Source: Clostridia bacterium
Lineage (GTDB): Bacteria > Bacillota > Clostridia > TANB77 > CAG-508
Reading direction: 5' to 3'
Length of the DNA: 36,797 nt
NCBI GenBank assembly: GCA_017939755.1
Contig: JAGBAJ010000024.1
Location: 1-36,797 of the forward strand
The position numbers and the translations under genes were made by a program. Shown here piece by piece: positions 26,632-34,974 of the stretch. The notes beneath the pieces were generated by a model, which ran no database searches, had not been told where the DNA came from, and saw only the letters and a list, made by a program, of their open reading frames with translations. Positions within the stretch are counted from its first letter, which is position 1. Every line of letters starts with the position of its first letter.

Positions 26632-26691
26632 AAGGGACACTGCAGAAAAACAGCACAGGCTGTTTTTCTGCAGTGTCTCTTAAATTTTTTT
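26632..26691 (+). terminator. Strong Rho-independent terminator of glmM
   Basis: A 23-bp stem (26632-26654 with 26659-26681, a single G-U) and a 4-nt loop, followed by AAATTTTTTT. The length is unusual for a simple terminator. Confidence 0.9.
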
Positions 26692-26749
26692 AATTTTTTA
26701 TTTTTTTGTGAACCTACATTAGCTTTTGGAGGTCTAAATAGTATATAAG

Positions 26750-26778
26750 TTGTAAAAAATGGTAAATGGGAGTATAAT
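26750..26778 (+). promoter_or_regulatory. Promoter of the C1 protease gene
   Basis: TTGTAA (26750-26755), 17 nt, TATAAT (26773-26778). Transcription from about 26785 excludes the ATG at 26759. Confidence 0.75.
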
Positions 26779-26833
26779 AAAATGTGGTATACATAACATT
26801 AAACGACTATTTTCTACGAAAGGGGATGTTTTA

Positions 26834-29800
26834 ATGGAAAAATATTTTACAAAGAAAAGGATTGCAATTATATCAATTTTAACAATAGGTGTTATTTTAA
26901 TTGCAGTAAGTATTGGAATTGGTGTGTCGAAGAGACAATCACAAAATAAAATTGCAGAGCAAGCTAAGGCACAACAAATAATTGATAGTAAAAAAGAAAA
27001 GATTGCTGAAGTAGGCAAGCAAAAGGAAGCACTAAAGAAAACAGAAGAAGAATTAGAGAAAGATAATTATACAGATGAGTATAAGGAATATGAAAAATTA
27101 TCAGATGAAGAAAAGAAAAAACAAGAAGTTATTCCTAGAAAAGAAAAAGTAGATTATGAAAATCTTGATAAAATTATTAAAGACCAAGAAGAAGATTTAA
27201 ATAAGAAATACATTTACGAAGAAGATAAAAGGGACGATAAAAAAGAAGACAGCAAGGAAGAAGATAATAAAGAAGAGAACAAAGATGACAATAAAGATGA
27301 TAACAAGGAAAACGAAGAAGAAGACAACAAAGATATCGAGGTAATTCCTTCAAAGTTCGATTTAAGGGATAAAATAGAAATTAAAGTTGAGGACCAAAGT
27401 ACATATGGTTTATGTTGGGACTACGCAAGTTTATCTGCATTAGAAACAAACTTAGCATTAACCAAGAGCGAAGATTATGATTTTTCAGAAGGTCATATAG
27501 ATTACATGCTATCACGTGAACTTTCAACTAATTATCGTGAACCAGGTGATGGTGGAAGCTTTGATGAATTTATGAAGTATGTTGATTTAGATATAGGTTT
27601 TGTATTAGATAAAGATGTTCCTGTTGGTACGTATGATAAATTCGAGTATAATACCTTTTATAATACACCAAGTGTAGATATTTCAATTACAAAAATTGCT
27701 AAATTTCCAGCTTTTGTAAGGTCAAACTTCAATGAAGATGATGTAGATGAAGAATTAAAAAAATATCAATCTGCAATAAAAACTCATATAATGAATTATG
27801 GTGGTTTGTATGCAGCTATTGCATCTCCAGATTGGGGAAATTGTTACTATGCAGATTTTGAGGAAACAGCAAATTACTCAAGGGGTGGTCATTGTGTTAC
27901 CATAATAGGATGGGATGATAATTATTCAAGATATAATATGCTTTCTCCATCTGGAAGAACACCTCAAAAAGATGGTGCATATTTGGCATTGAACTCTTGG
28001 GGTGAAAACTGGAATGATAATGGATATTTTTATATTTCATATGAGGATTGTAGGGTAAATTCGGAGCTTACAGGTATTGTTTCAACAGATATTAAAGACT
28101 ATATTAATATTGACAAAATAGAAGATAATTTAGTTAAGGATATAATATTAGAAAACCTATCAGGAAGCATAATTGAAAAAAATGGAAAAAGATATATTAG
28201 AGAAGATTCACTTAATTTATACAAACTAGATTTATCAAGCAAAGATTTAGAAAGTATCAACTATGACATTATAGCTGAATATTTTGGAACGTTTGCTACA
28301 ATTGATTTATCAGGAAATAAGTTATCATCTATAGATGGAATAGATAAAATAATTAAACAAGATTGGTATAGCATGGATGTTAATTTATCAAATAACAATA
28401 TCAAGGATGTTTCATCTTTAAAAGATTCTGGTATAACTAACTTAATCTTAGATGGTAACTTGGATGTATCTGGATTTGAACAAATAACAACATTAAAAAA
28501 TTTGTCACTAAAGGATTGTCAATTATCAAATATTAGTGGAGTAGAGAATCTAACAAATCTATTTAATATTGATTTATCAGGAAATAATATATCAGATTTT
28601 ACTCCATTGTCAAATTTAGAAATGTTATATGAAATAAATATTGCAAGCAACGGAATAGAAACTCTAGAATGTTTAGATTGTATATTAAATAAAGATATTA
28701 TGTGTACACTTAATTTATCAAATAATAATCTTAAAAATATTGAAAATTTAAAAGGCTCAACTATTAATGCTATAAATTTAGCCGGAAATAAAGAAATAGA
28801 AGACTTTTCACCAATTAAGGAGTGTCCATATCTTACATACATTAATGTAAGTAATTGCAACATAAAAAATGCTGAGGATGTAAAAGGTGCTCTTGAAGCC
28901 CAAGTATACGAATACAAACCAGATTATGACCATGGATATGATTATGAAGAATATGGAGACGGAGAAGAAATACAAGATTATAGTGATATGGAAGACATAT
29001 ACGATGACTTTTATCGAGAGGTTTATGGTGTAACATATGTATTATCTGGAAATACTGAAATATATAATATAGGAGTACTTGACAATGCCGTTGATATTGA
29101 AGCTAAAGCTTGTAATTTAGCCAATATAACAGAAATATCAAATATACCATATATTATGAATTTAGATATATCTGATAATAAAGATGTAAGTGGAGATTTA
29201 TCAGGCCTAAAACTATCAGTGCTTAAAGCTAATAATTGTAATATAAATGATAATAGTTTATTTAATATTGAAAGTGCAGATGAAATGGAACTATATGGAA
29301 ATAATTTACAAGATATAGATGAAATTGCTAAGGAGAAAAATTGCTATTATTTACACGTAGATAAAATTGAAAATATTGATGAGATTGAATCAGATATTGG
29401 TGTTATATGGGTAAAAGATTTAGAAATTACAATTGAAATTCCAAGCAACAATAATTCTGTTATAAGTAGAAAAGATTTTAATAATATTGAGGGAATATCA
29501 TTTGGAATGATGTCTGTAGATGGTAAAAATTATGGTTCAGTAACTAATTTTATTCCAGTAAGTGAAGCTACTACAATCAAAACAAGTGTTTATGGAGAGG
29601 TTAATTGTGGTGATGCCACATTAAAATTTAAAGTAAATCCAGATATACAAAGTGATGAAATCAGGGTGATAAAGAAACCTAATAAAGTTGACTATAGTGC
29701 AAATGATATGGTAGAAAGTACTGGTATAAAAGTTGTAAATGTTTATACTAATGGAATACAAAGAGAAACAACTGACTTTTCTGTTGAAAAATTACAACCA

Positions 29801-30316
29801 ATAAGTACAGACAAAGCAACTGTTGGAGTTTCTCAAGACGAATTACGAACAAAATTCTATGTTAATGTAACTGATGTAGATGAGGAAATGCTTGACGAAG
29901 ACTTAATAATTCCAGAAGATTTTGAAGGAGAATTTCCAATACTTACATTTGAAACAGACGAAATGTATAACTTTGCAAAAGAATATTGGATGGATGATAT
30001 CATAGATTTTGATCCAAACTCAAGAAAAATTATGTTAAAAGAATTTAGAGAGGTAAATGATAGTGGTTTACCAATGTACATTCCTAGGAAGTATTTATAT
30101 GACATAAAAGGCTTAAAGCCAATGATTTTAACAGACATATATATTCTAATGAATGAAGAAGATGGTAATGAAATTATTAGCGAGGAAGAGCTAAAGTACT
30201 TCGAAGAGTTCCCAGATTTATCTCACATTCATATTATAACATGGGAAGATAATGCTGATAATTTAATAGTGAAACAGGATAAATATATAATAGATATCGA
30301 AAATGGTGTAGGATAA
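26834..30316 (+). CDS. Large membrane-anchored papain-family (C1) cysteine protease with leucine-rich repeats
   Basis: 1160 residues; ATG 26834 after AAAGGGGA. A signal anchor (about 9-31) is followed by a long charged, coiled-coil-like stalk rich in Lys/Glu/Asp (35-170). The C1 peptidase domain (about 172-425) has oxyanion Gln188, nucleophile Cys194 in YGLCWDYAS, His353 in GGHCVTIIGWDD and Asn387 in NSWGENW, so it looks active. A leucine-rich repeat domain follows (about 445-880; units such as LxxLDLSGNxIxDxxxL), interrupted by an acidic Asp/Glu/Tyr insert near 700-730, then a beta-rich C-terminal part. The topology places the protease outside the cell. Similar proteins occur in gut Firmicutes and likely act on host or bacterial surface proteins; substrate and LRR partner are unknown. 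Confidence 0.9.
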   Translation: MEKYFTKKRIAIISILTIGVILIAVSIGIGVSKRQSQNKIAEQAKAQQIIDSKKEKIAEVGKQKEALKKTEEELEKDNYTDEYKEYEKLSDEEKKKQEVIPRKEKVDYENLDKIIKDQEEDLNKKYIYEEDKRDDKKEDSKEEDNKEENKDDNKDDNKENEEEDNKDIEVIPSKFDLRDKIEIKVEDQSTYGLCWDYASLSALETNLALTKSEDYDFSEGHIDYMLSRELSTNYREPGDGGSFDEFMKYVDLDIGFVLDKDVPVGTYDKFEYNTFYNTPSVDISITKIAKFPAFVRSNFNEDDVDEELKKYQSAIKTHIMNYGGLYAAIASPDWGNCYYADFEETANYSRGGHCVTIIGWDDNYSRYNMLSPSGRTPQKDGAYLALNSWGENWNDNGYFYISYEDCRVNSELTGIVSTDIKDYINIDKIEDNLVKDIILENLSGSIIEKNGKRYIREDSLNLYKLDLSSKDLESINYDIIAEYFGTFATIDLSGNKLSSIDGIDKIIKQDWYSMDVNLSNNNIKDVSSLKDSGITNLILDGNLDVSGFEQITTLKNLSLKDCQLSNISGVENLTNLFNIDLSGNNISDFTPLSNLEMLYEINIASNGIETLECLDCILNKDIMCTLNLSNNNLKNIENLKGSTINAINLAGNKEIEDFSPIKECPYLTYINVSNCNIKNAEDVKGALEAQVYEYKPDYDHGYDYEEYGDGEEIQDYSDMEDIYDDFYREVYGVTYVLSGNTEIYNIGVLDNAVDIEAKACNLANITEISNIPYIMNLDISDNKDVSGDLSGLKLSVLKANNCNINDNSLFNIESADEMELYGNNLQDIDEIAKEKNCYYLHVDKIENIDEIESDIGVIWVKDLEITIEIPSNNNSVISRKDFNNIEGISFGMMSVDGKNYGSVTNFIPVSEATTIKTSVYGEVNCGDATLKFKVNPDIQSDEIRVIKKPNKVDYSANDMVESTGIKVVNVYTNGIQRETTDFSVEKLQPISTDKATVGVSQDELRTKFYVNVTDVDEEMLDEDLIIPEDFEGEFPILTFETDEMYNFAKEYWMDDIIDFDPNSRKIMLKEFREVNDSGLPMYIPRKYLYDIKGLKPMILTDIYILMNEEDGNEIISEEELKYFEEFPDLSHIHIITWEDNADNLIVKQDKYIIDIENGVG

Positions 30317-30354
30317 GAATAGGAATTTTAATAAAGTTTTTGGGAAATTTTTAG

Positions 30355-30424
30355 AAGTTTTTATGGACTACTTTCAAAAAAAGCAGCATATGCTGTTTTT
30401 TTTGAAAGTAGTCCATAAAAACTT
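30355..30424 (+). repeat. Long inverted repeat, copy 1 (left bracket of the DUF84-NADAR-PRTase segment)
   Basis: A 70-nt near-perfect palindrome. The left arm begins AAGTTTTTATGGACTACTTT; the right arm ends with its complement. Only one G-U pair breaks the helix above a CATATG centre, and TTTTTT follows. The 25 outer bases match copy 2 (33166) at 24 positions. It can also serve as the terminator of the protease gene. Confidence 0.88.
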
Positions 30425-30455
30425 TTTTACAGTGCAGTTAATGCTTCTGAAAACA

Positions 30456-30484
30456 TTGATTGTTTTTAATTATTGTGGTATAAT
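30456..30484 (+). promoter_or_regulatory. Promoter of the DUF84 gene
   Basis: TTGATT (30456-30461), 17 nt, TATAAT (30479-30484), 33 nt before the start codon. Confidence 0.72.
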
Positions 30485-30517
30485 AAAGTATACATTTTGT
30501 AAAGGAGGTGCAACATT

Positions 30518-31012
30518 ATGACACGTGTCATTGTTGCGTCAACAAGTGAGGCTAAGATTAAAGGGGTTGAGACTGCCTTTGAACGGAAATTTGAAAATGT
30601 GTCCGTTAGAGGATATAAGACTGAATCCGGAGTCCCAGACCAACCATTTGGCGATGATGTTTTAAAAGGGGCTATGAATCGCCTGGAAAGGCTAAAAGAA
30701 AATCCGGAGACTAAATTTGCCGATTACCTTGTAGCATGCGAAGGTGGAGTTATTGAATCGTGCGGAATGTATTTCAATGTGCAGTTCGTCGTTATCGAAG
30801 ACTTCCATGGAATAGCCAGGGTAGGCATGAGCCAGGGTCTGCAAATCCCACCTCAGTATATCGAAGCCGTCAGATCTGATGGTTTGGCTTCTGTTATGGA
30901 TAGCATATTCGATAAAGCTGGAGGCGTTCGAGTCTTAAGCGATGGTCAAATGACTCGATCGGACCTCGTAGAAGCCTCTGCCATGTTGGCACTTGGTGCG
31001 TTCAAGTGGTGA
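30518..31012 (+). CDS. DUF84-family NTPase (YjjX-like inosine/xanthosine triphosphatase), GC-rich
   Basis: 164 residues with a full AAGGAGGTG ribosome binding site. Family features are clear: N-terminal VASTSEAKIKGVETAF, GVPDQPFGDDVLKGAMNRLE, the acidic ACEGGV motif, the DKAGGVRVLSDGQMTR segment and a final MLALGAF. YjjX-type enzymes hydrolyse non-canonical purine NTPs (ITP/XTP) in the cytoplasm, a nucleotide-pool cleaning step. The base composition stands out: by hand count 29/60 and 28/60 G+C in lines 30601 and 30841, against about 30% around it, with codons such as CGG, GCC, GTC and CTG that are rare in the neighbours. This suggests recent acquisition. It has its own promoter and is followed by a hairpin. 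Confidence 0.9.
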   Translation: MTRVIVASTSEAKIKGVETAFERKFENVSVRGYKTESGVPDQPFGDDVLKGAMNRLERLKENPETKFADYLVACEGGVIESCGMYFNVQFVVIEDFHGIARVGMSQGLQIPPQYIEAVRSDGLASVMDSIFDKAGGVRVLSDGQMTRSDLVEASAMLALGAFKW

Positions 31013-31018
31013 GGCAAA

Positions 31019-31049
31019 GCAGTGGTGAAGATTCAAACTTCATCACTGC
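31019..31049 (+). terminator. Hairpin after the DUF84 gene
   Basis: GCAGTGGTGAAG (31019-31030) pairs with CTTCATCACTGC (31038-31049), one G-U, loop ATTCAAA. No T-run follows, so termination may be incomplete and leave readthrough into the next two genes, which lack an obvious promoter. Confidence 0.6.
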
Positions 31050-31123
31050 GATATTATATAAACAAAATTAAATTTAACATATATAAATATAAAAAATTAA
31101 AATCTACTATATAAGGAGGAAAA

Positions 31124-31738
31124 ATGGAAGAAGAATTAAAAAAATTCAAAGAATTTAAAGCTAAATATGTATATGAAATGGGAGATATTGAAGTAATTGA
31201 TGACAAAGAATATTATGATGGATTGCCATTAGTTGATGAAGATGGTAGAGATATAGGAGATTGTGAAAAATGGATAAATGTAGGATACAAACATAAAGGT
31301 CCACATGCAAAAGCGTTATCTAATTTATTTCCATATGATTTTGAATTTAAAGGAATCAAAATGCATAGTATAGAAACATTTTTTCAGGGTATTAAATTCA
31401 AAGATAAAGAATTACAAAATTGGGTATTCTCATATAGTGGATTAGATTCAAACTACATACAAGCATGTTCAGAATATAAATGGAAAGAAACAGGAATTCT
31501 ATATTGGCAAGGAATACCTATAGATAGAATGAGCACAGATTACGATGACTTAATCGATGAATTATATATATCAGCAATACAAAACCCACTATATAGAAAT
31601 TTATTGAAAAATTGTGATAAAAAAATAATTCATACAATGGGTGAGGCAGATAAAAGTAAAACAACATTCACAAGATATGAATTTGAAAAACAATTAAATT
31701 GTTTAAAAGATTTTATAAGAAGTCAGGAAGGAATGTAA
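31124..31738 (+). CDS. NADAR-like (YbiA-type) domain protein
   Basis: 204 residues with AGGAGG before the ATG. The central part fits the NADAR/YbiA fold: ALSNLFPYDFEFKGIKMHS, then IETFFQGIKF (compare the YbiA pattern FSNFxxxPxxxDGxxxxxxEHYFQAxKF, with the Glu kept), ILYWQGIPIDRMS, and near the end NPLYRNLLKNCDKKIIHTM. The usual WG.G motif near the C-terminus is replaced by MGEADKSKTTFTRYEFEKQL, so this is a divergent member. Known NADAR proteins cleave N-glycosidic bonds: YbiA acts on riboflavin-pathway intermediates, others remove ADP-ribose from guanine. The substrate here is unknown. Its stop is 2 nt before the phosphoribosyltransferase gene, so the two are translationally coupled. Confidence 0.72.
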   Translation: MEEELKKFKEFKAKYVYEMGDIEVIDDKEYYDGLPLVDEDGRDIGDCEKWINVGYKHKGPHAKALSNLFPYDFEFKGIKMHSIETFFQGIKFKDKELQNWVFSYSGLDSNYIQACSEYKWKETGILYWQGIPIDRMSTDYDDLIDELYISAIQNPLYRNLLKNCDKKIIHTMGEADKSKTTFTRYEFEKQLNCLKDFIRSQEGM

Positions 31739-31740
31739 TT

Positions 31741-33144
31741 ATGAGTGATATTAAGTTTCGTGATTTTGATATTATGGGAATTATTAGATTACAACCAGAT
31801 GAAGTACATGGAATAGAAAAATACGTTAGCCCTGTAAAGAAAAATGGCAAAATTGAATACTATCTATCAAGATCTGCAGAGTATTATAATGTTAAGTCTA
31901 TGGTTCAGCTTATGGCTGACAGAGAAGAGCTAAAAGGACAATTAAAATGTGGAAAAGAATATACTAAACGAAACTTTGTTATCATAGAAAACATGTTAAA
32001 TTGTTCTGCTAAAGCCTACTTTGCAAAATTCGAAACATATATAAATAGTGGAAAGAAAGATGAAAACGCATATCAGGGCATGGAAGCTGCAAAGAGATGT
32101 TTAATGAATGATGTAAAAAACATAATTAATTTATTTAAAAAGCAAGGAGAAATAGATAATTATGAAAGCCATCATAAAGAAAAAACAATGGTCGAAGGAT
32201 TAACAAATACATTACCAGGTGGAGATGAGTATTCAGCAAGAAGATCTATTGAAATGGATAATAAAGCTCTATTATACCTTTTCCTAAAGAGTCTTGATTT
32301 AAATAGAAACACGGACAATCTTGAAGTTCTAACTCCAGGGTATGGAAGTTTATATATTGGTCCATTTATTCAAGAAATGTATGGATTTACTTTTACAAAC
32401 ATGTATAAAAGTAAATATATTGCAGGAATGGATCCACATATACAAGAGCTTTCGATGGTTGACTTAATGTCTAGTGATAGACCATTAAAAACAGAAAACA
32501 CAGTATTATTACTAGATGACAATGTTGGAACAGGAACTACAATGAAAGAAATTTGTGAAAAAATTGAGAGCGCAGGTGTTCAAAGAGTTATTACAGGTGC
32601 AATACAATTCAATTGGAAAAATTATTATAGAGTTTCTGCAGGACTAAAAACTGATATTCCAAGATTTGAGGTAGATGATTATACTTTTATTAGTCCTTTT
32701 AATTATCCAGGTCACAAAATTATTGAATATGCTGTGGATAGTATTAATAAATCAGGGAACAATTATGAACAATTTTTACAGAATATGGCTTATAACAGAG
32801 ACGCATATCCTGACATGGAGGGAGCAATATTTAGAGCATTTTTATGGGCAAATCGCTCAAATATGATGCTTAGTACAAAAATTAATAAAGGTTTTATTCA
32901 AGAAGATATTAGTGATGATGAAATACTTAAGTATGTTTTTGATTCAGATGATATGAATGAGTATAAAAGAAATCCTGCAATGTATAATCAATTAAGAACT
33001 TTAACTACAAAAATAACAAATCCAAGAACTCAAGAAATACTAGATAGAATATTAGATGAAGTAATTTATATGGACGAAGAGCGATATGAGGATGTGAGTG
33101 CACAAGGATGTGGAGAAAGTCAACAAACTCATGAAGAAAAATAG
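31741..33144 (+). CDS. Large phosphoribosyltransferase-domain protein
   Basis: 467 residues; ATG 31741 with GGAAGG in the end of the upstream gene (the in-frame start at 31699 overlaps it more deeply and lacks a site). The type I phosphoribosyltransferase core occupies about 170-330: a phosphate-binding turn LTPGYGSLYIGP, and the PRPP loop VLLLDDNVGTGTT (about 255-267, acidic pair Asp259-Asp260). The N-terminal 165 residues and the C-terminal 130 residues are not recognised; both look helical and soluble. Standard salvage or nucleotide-synthesis PRTases are about 180-250 residues, so this is a fused or specialised enzyme. It should transfer or remove a phosphoribosyl group; the base is unknown. 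It is coupled to the NADAR-like gene. Confidence 0.78.
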   Translation: MSDIKFRDFDIMGIIRLQPDEVHGIEKYVSPVKKNGKIEYYLSRSAEYYNVKSMVQLMADREELKGQLKCGKEYTKRNFVIIENMLNCSAKAYFAKFETYINSGKKDENAYQGMEAAKRCLMNDVKNIINLFKKQGEIDNYESHHKEKTMVEGLTNTLPGGDEYSARRSIEMDNKALLYLFLKSLDLNRNTDNLEVLTPGYGSLYIGPFIQEMYGFTFTNMYKSKYIAGMDPHIQELSMVDLMSSDRPLKTENTVLLLDDNVGTGTTMKEICEKIESAGVQRVITGAIQFNWKNYYRVSAGLKTDIPRFEVDDYTFISPFNYPGHKIIEYAVDSINKSGNNYEQFLQNMAYNRDAYPDMEGAIFRAFLWANRSNMMLSTKINKGFIQEDISDDEILKYVFDSDDMNEYKRNPAMYNQLRTLTTKITNPRTQEILDRILDEVIYMDEERYEDVSAQGCGESQQTHEEK

Positions 33145-33165
33145 AATTTACCAGAAAGTCATTAT

Positions 33166-33231
33166 AAGTTTTTAGGGACTACTTTCAAAAGACATTATAT
33201 GATGTTTTTTGAAAGTAGTCCCTAAAAACTT
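33166..33231 (+). repeat. Long inverted repeat, copy 2 (right bracket of the DUF84-NADAR-PRTase segment)
   Basis: A 66-nt palindrome, 30 bp with one G-U and a 6-nt loop. The left arm begins AAGTTTTTAGGGACTACTTT and the right arm closes it. It differs from copy 1 at one outer position (G for T), with the matching change in the other arm, and in the centre (ACAT/ATGT). No T-run follows, so it is not a typical terminator. Confidence 0.88.
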
Positions 33232-33272
33232 CCCCAAAGAGCTAATTCAAGAATAAATTTAAGATTTTGTAG

Positions 33273-33301
33273 TTGACTAAAATCAAGGCAGATATTATAA
33301 T
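33273..33301 (+). promoter_or_regulatory. Promoter of metG
   Basis: TTGACT (33273-33278), 17 nt, TATAAT (33296-33301). The leader of about 65 nt is too short for a T-box. The long in-frame extension starting at 33273 is excluded. Confidence 0.82.
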
Positions 33302-33374
33302 TAATGAGATTTTATATTATAGGAGAATGCTATATATATTATTCTATATAAAAATAAAGAGGAGGAGATTTTTT

Positions 33375-34967
33375 ATGGAAAATAACAAAAAGTTTTACAT
33401 AACTACACCTATATATTATCCAAGTGGAAATTTTCATATAGGTACAGCTTATTGTGAAGTATTAACAGATGCAATTAAAAGATACAAACAAGCAAGAGGT
33501 TATGACACATTCATGTTAACTGGTCTTGATGAACATGGTCAAAAAATTCAAACAGTGGCTGATAAAAAACGAATGTCCCCTCAAGAGCATGTTGATGAAA
33601 TGGCGGAAAAAGCTAAAAAATTATGGAAATTAATGGATATAAATTATGATAGATTTATTAGGACTACCGATGATTACCATTGCAAGGCAGTTCAAAAAAT
33701 TGTTCAAAAATTCGTAGATAATGGAGATATATACAAAGGTAAATATGAAGACTGGTATTGTATGCCATGTGAAAATTACTTTACAGAAACACAACTTGTC
33801 AATGGAAAATGTCCAGATTGTGGTAGAGAAGTAAGGAAAATGAGCGAAGATGCATATTTCTTTAACATGAAAAAATATGAAGGATGGCTAAAAGAATTTT
33901 ATGCCAAAAATCCTGATTTTATAGTACCAGAATCTAGAAAAAATGAAATATTTAAAAATTTTATAGAGCCAGGATTACAGGATTTATGTATTAGTAGAAA
34001 TACATTTGATTGGGGAATACCTCTTCCAAATGATCCAGAGCATGTTCTATATGTATGGTTAGATGCTTTAACAAACTACATTACAGCTTTAGGATATGGC
34101 GGAGAAGATGAGAGCTTATTTAATAAATACTGGCCAGCTGATTTACACGTAGTTGGGAAAGAAATTATAAGATTCCATGGAATTTATTGGCCAATATTCC
34201 TACATGCATTAGGATTAGAGCTACCAAAACAGATTTATGCACATAGCTGGGTTGTAATGAAAGATGGAAAAATGTCAAAATCTGTCGGAAATGTAATATA
34301 TCCAGAAGATTTAATATCAAGATATGGAGTAGATGCGACTAAATATTATTTACTAAGATTAATGGGATTCGCACAAGATTCAATGTTTACACCAGAAGAC
34401 TTTGTTGAAAGATTTAATTCAGATTTAGCAAATGATTTAGGAAACTTATTAAACAGAACAATAGGAATGATGAATAAGTATTTTGGAGGTGTAATTCCAA
34501 CAGATATTAAAGTCAAAACAGAATTTGACGAAAACTTAGAAGAGTTTACTAAAACTCAAATTGTTAAGGCAGAAGATGCCTTGGATACATATCATATAAG
34601 CAATGGACTAGCAGAAATATGGGCAATAATATCAAGAGCAAATAAGTATATTGATGAAACTTGCCCATGGGTATTAACTAAATCAGAGAACGAAGAAGAT
34701 AAAGAAAAGTTAAAATCTGTAATGTTCCATTTAGCAGAGAGCTTAAGAAAAGTTGCAATATTGATAACTCCATTTATGCAACAGACTGGGGCAAAAATGC
34801 TAACACAACTGGGAATAGATGCAAACAATACAGCATGGGATTTAGTATATTCAGATACAGAAATAAAAGAGAATACAAAGGTAATATCTCAAGGAGAGCC
34901 TTTATTTGTAAGATTAGATAAAGACGAAGAGATTGAATACATAAAATCTGTAATGAGGGGTGGATGA
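33375..34967 (+). CDS. metG: Methionyl-tRNA synthetase
   Basis: 530 residues; ATG 33375 with AGAGGAGGAG upstream. It charges initiator and elongator tRNA-Met. The class I signature appears as FHIGTAY (His21), the zinc-binding insert has two CxxC pairs (CMPC and CPDC), and the KMSKS loop is at 299-303. The anticodon-binding helical domain follows and ends near residue 520 with EPLFVRLDKDEEIEYI. The C-terminal tRNA-binding (Trbp111/EMAP-like) domain carried by many Firmicute MetG proteins of about 650 residues is absent, and the stop lies 7 nt before a 234-bp palindromic element. Shorter MetG proteins exist naturally, so the loss may be old or due to that insertion. Confidence 0.95.
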   Translation: MENNKKFYITTPIYYPSGNFHIGTAYCEVLTDAIKRYKQARGYDTFMLTGLDEHGQKIQTVADKKRMSPQEHVDEMAEKAKKLWKLMDINYDRFIRTTDDYHCKAVQKIVQKFVDNGDIYKGKYEDWYCMPCENYFTETQLVNGKCPDCGREVRKMSEDAYFFNMKKYEGWLKEFYAKNPDFIVPESRKNEIFKNFIEPGLQDLCISRNTFDWGIPLPNDPEHVLYVWLDALTNYITALGYGGEDESLFNKYWPADLHVVGKEIIRFHGIYWPIFLHALGLELPKQIYAHSWVVMKDGKMSKSVGNVIYPEDLISRYGVDATKYYLLRLMGFAQDSMFTPEDFVERFNSDLANDLGNLLNRTIGMMNKYFGGVIPTDIKVKTEFDENLEEFTKTQIVKAEDALDTYHISNGLAEIWAIISRANKYIDETCPWVLTKSENEEDKEKLKSVMFHLAESLRKVAILITPFMQQTGAKMLTQLGIDANNTAWDLVYSDTEIKENTKVISQGEPLFVRLDKDEEIEYIKSVMRGG

Positions 34968-34974
34968 TTACTGA

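Noticed and set aside
33273..33374. 34-residue N-terminal extension of MetG
   Set aside because: It begins in the -35 box of the promoter, and the MetG family starts with the short segment seen at 33375.
33241..33374. T-box leader upstream of metG
   Set aside because: The leader is only about 65 nt and has no T-box consensus or specifier stem-loop.
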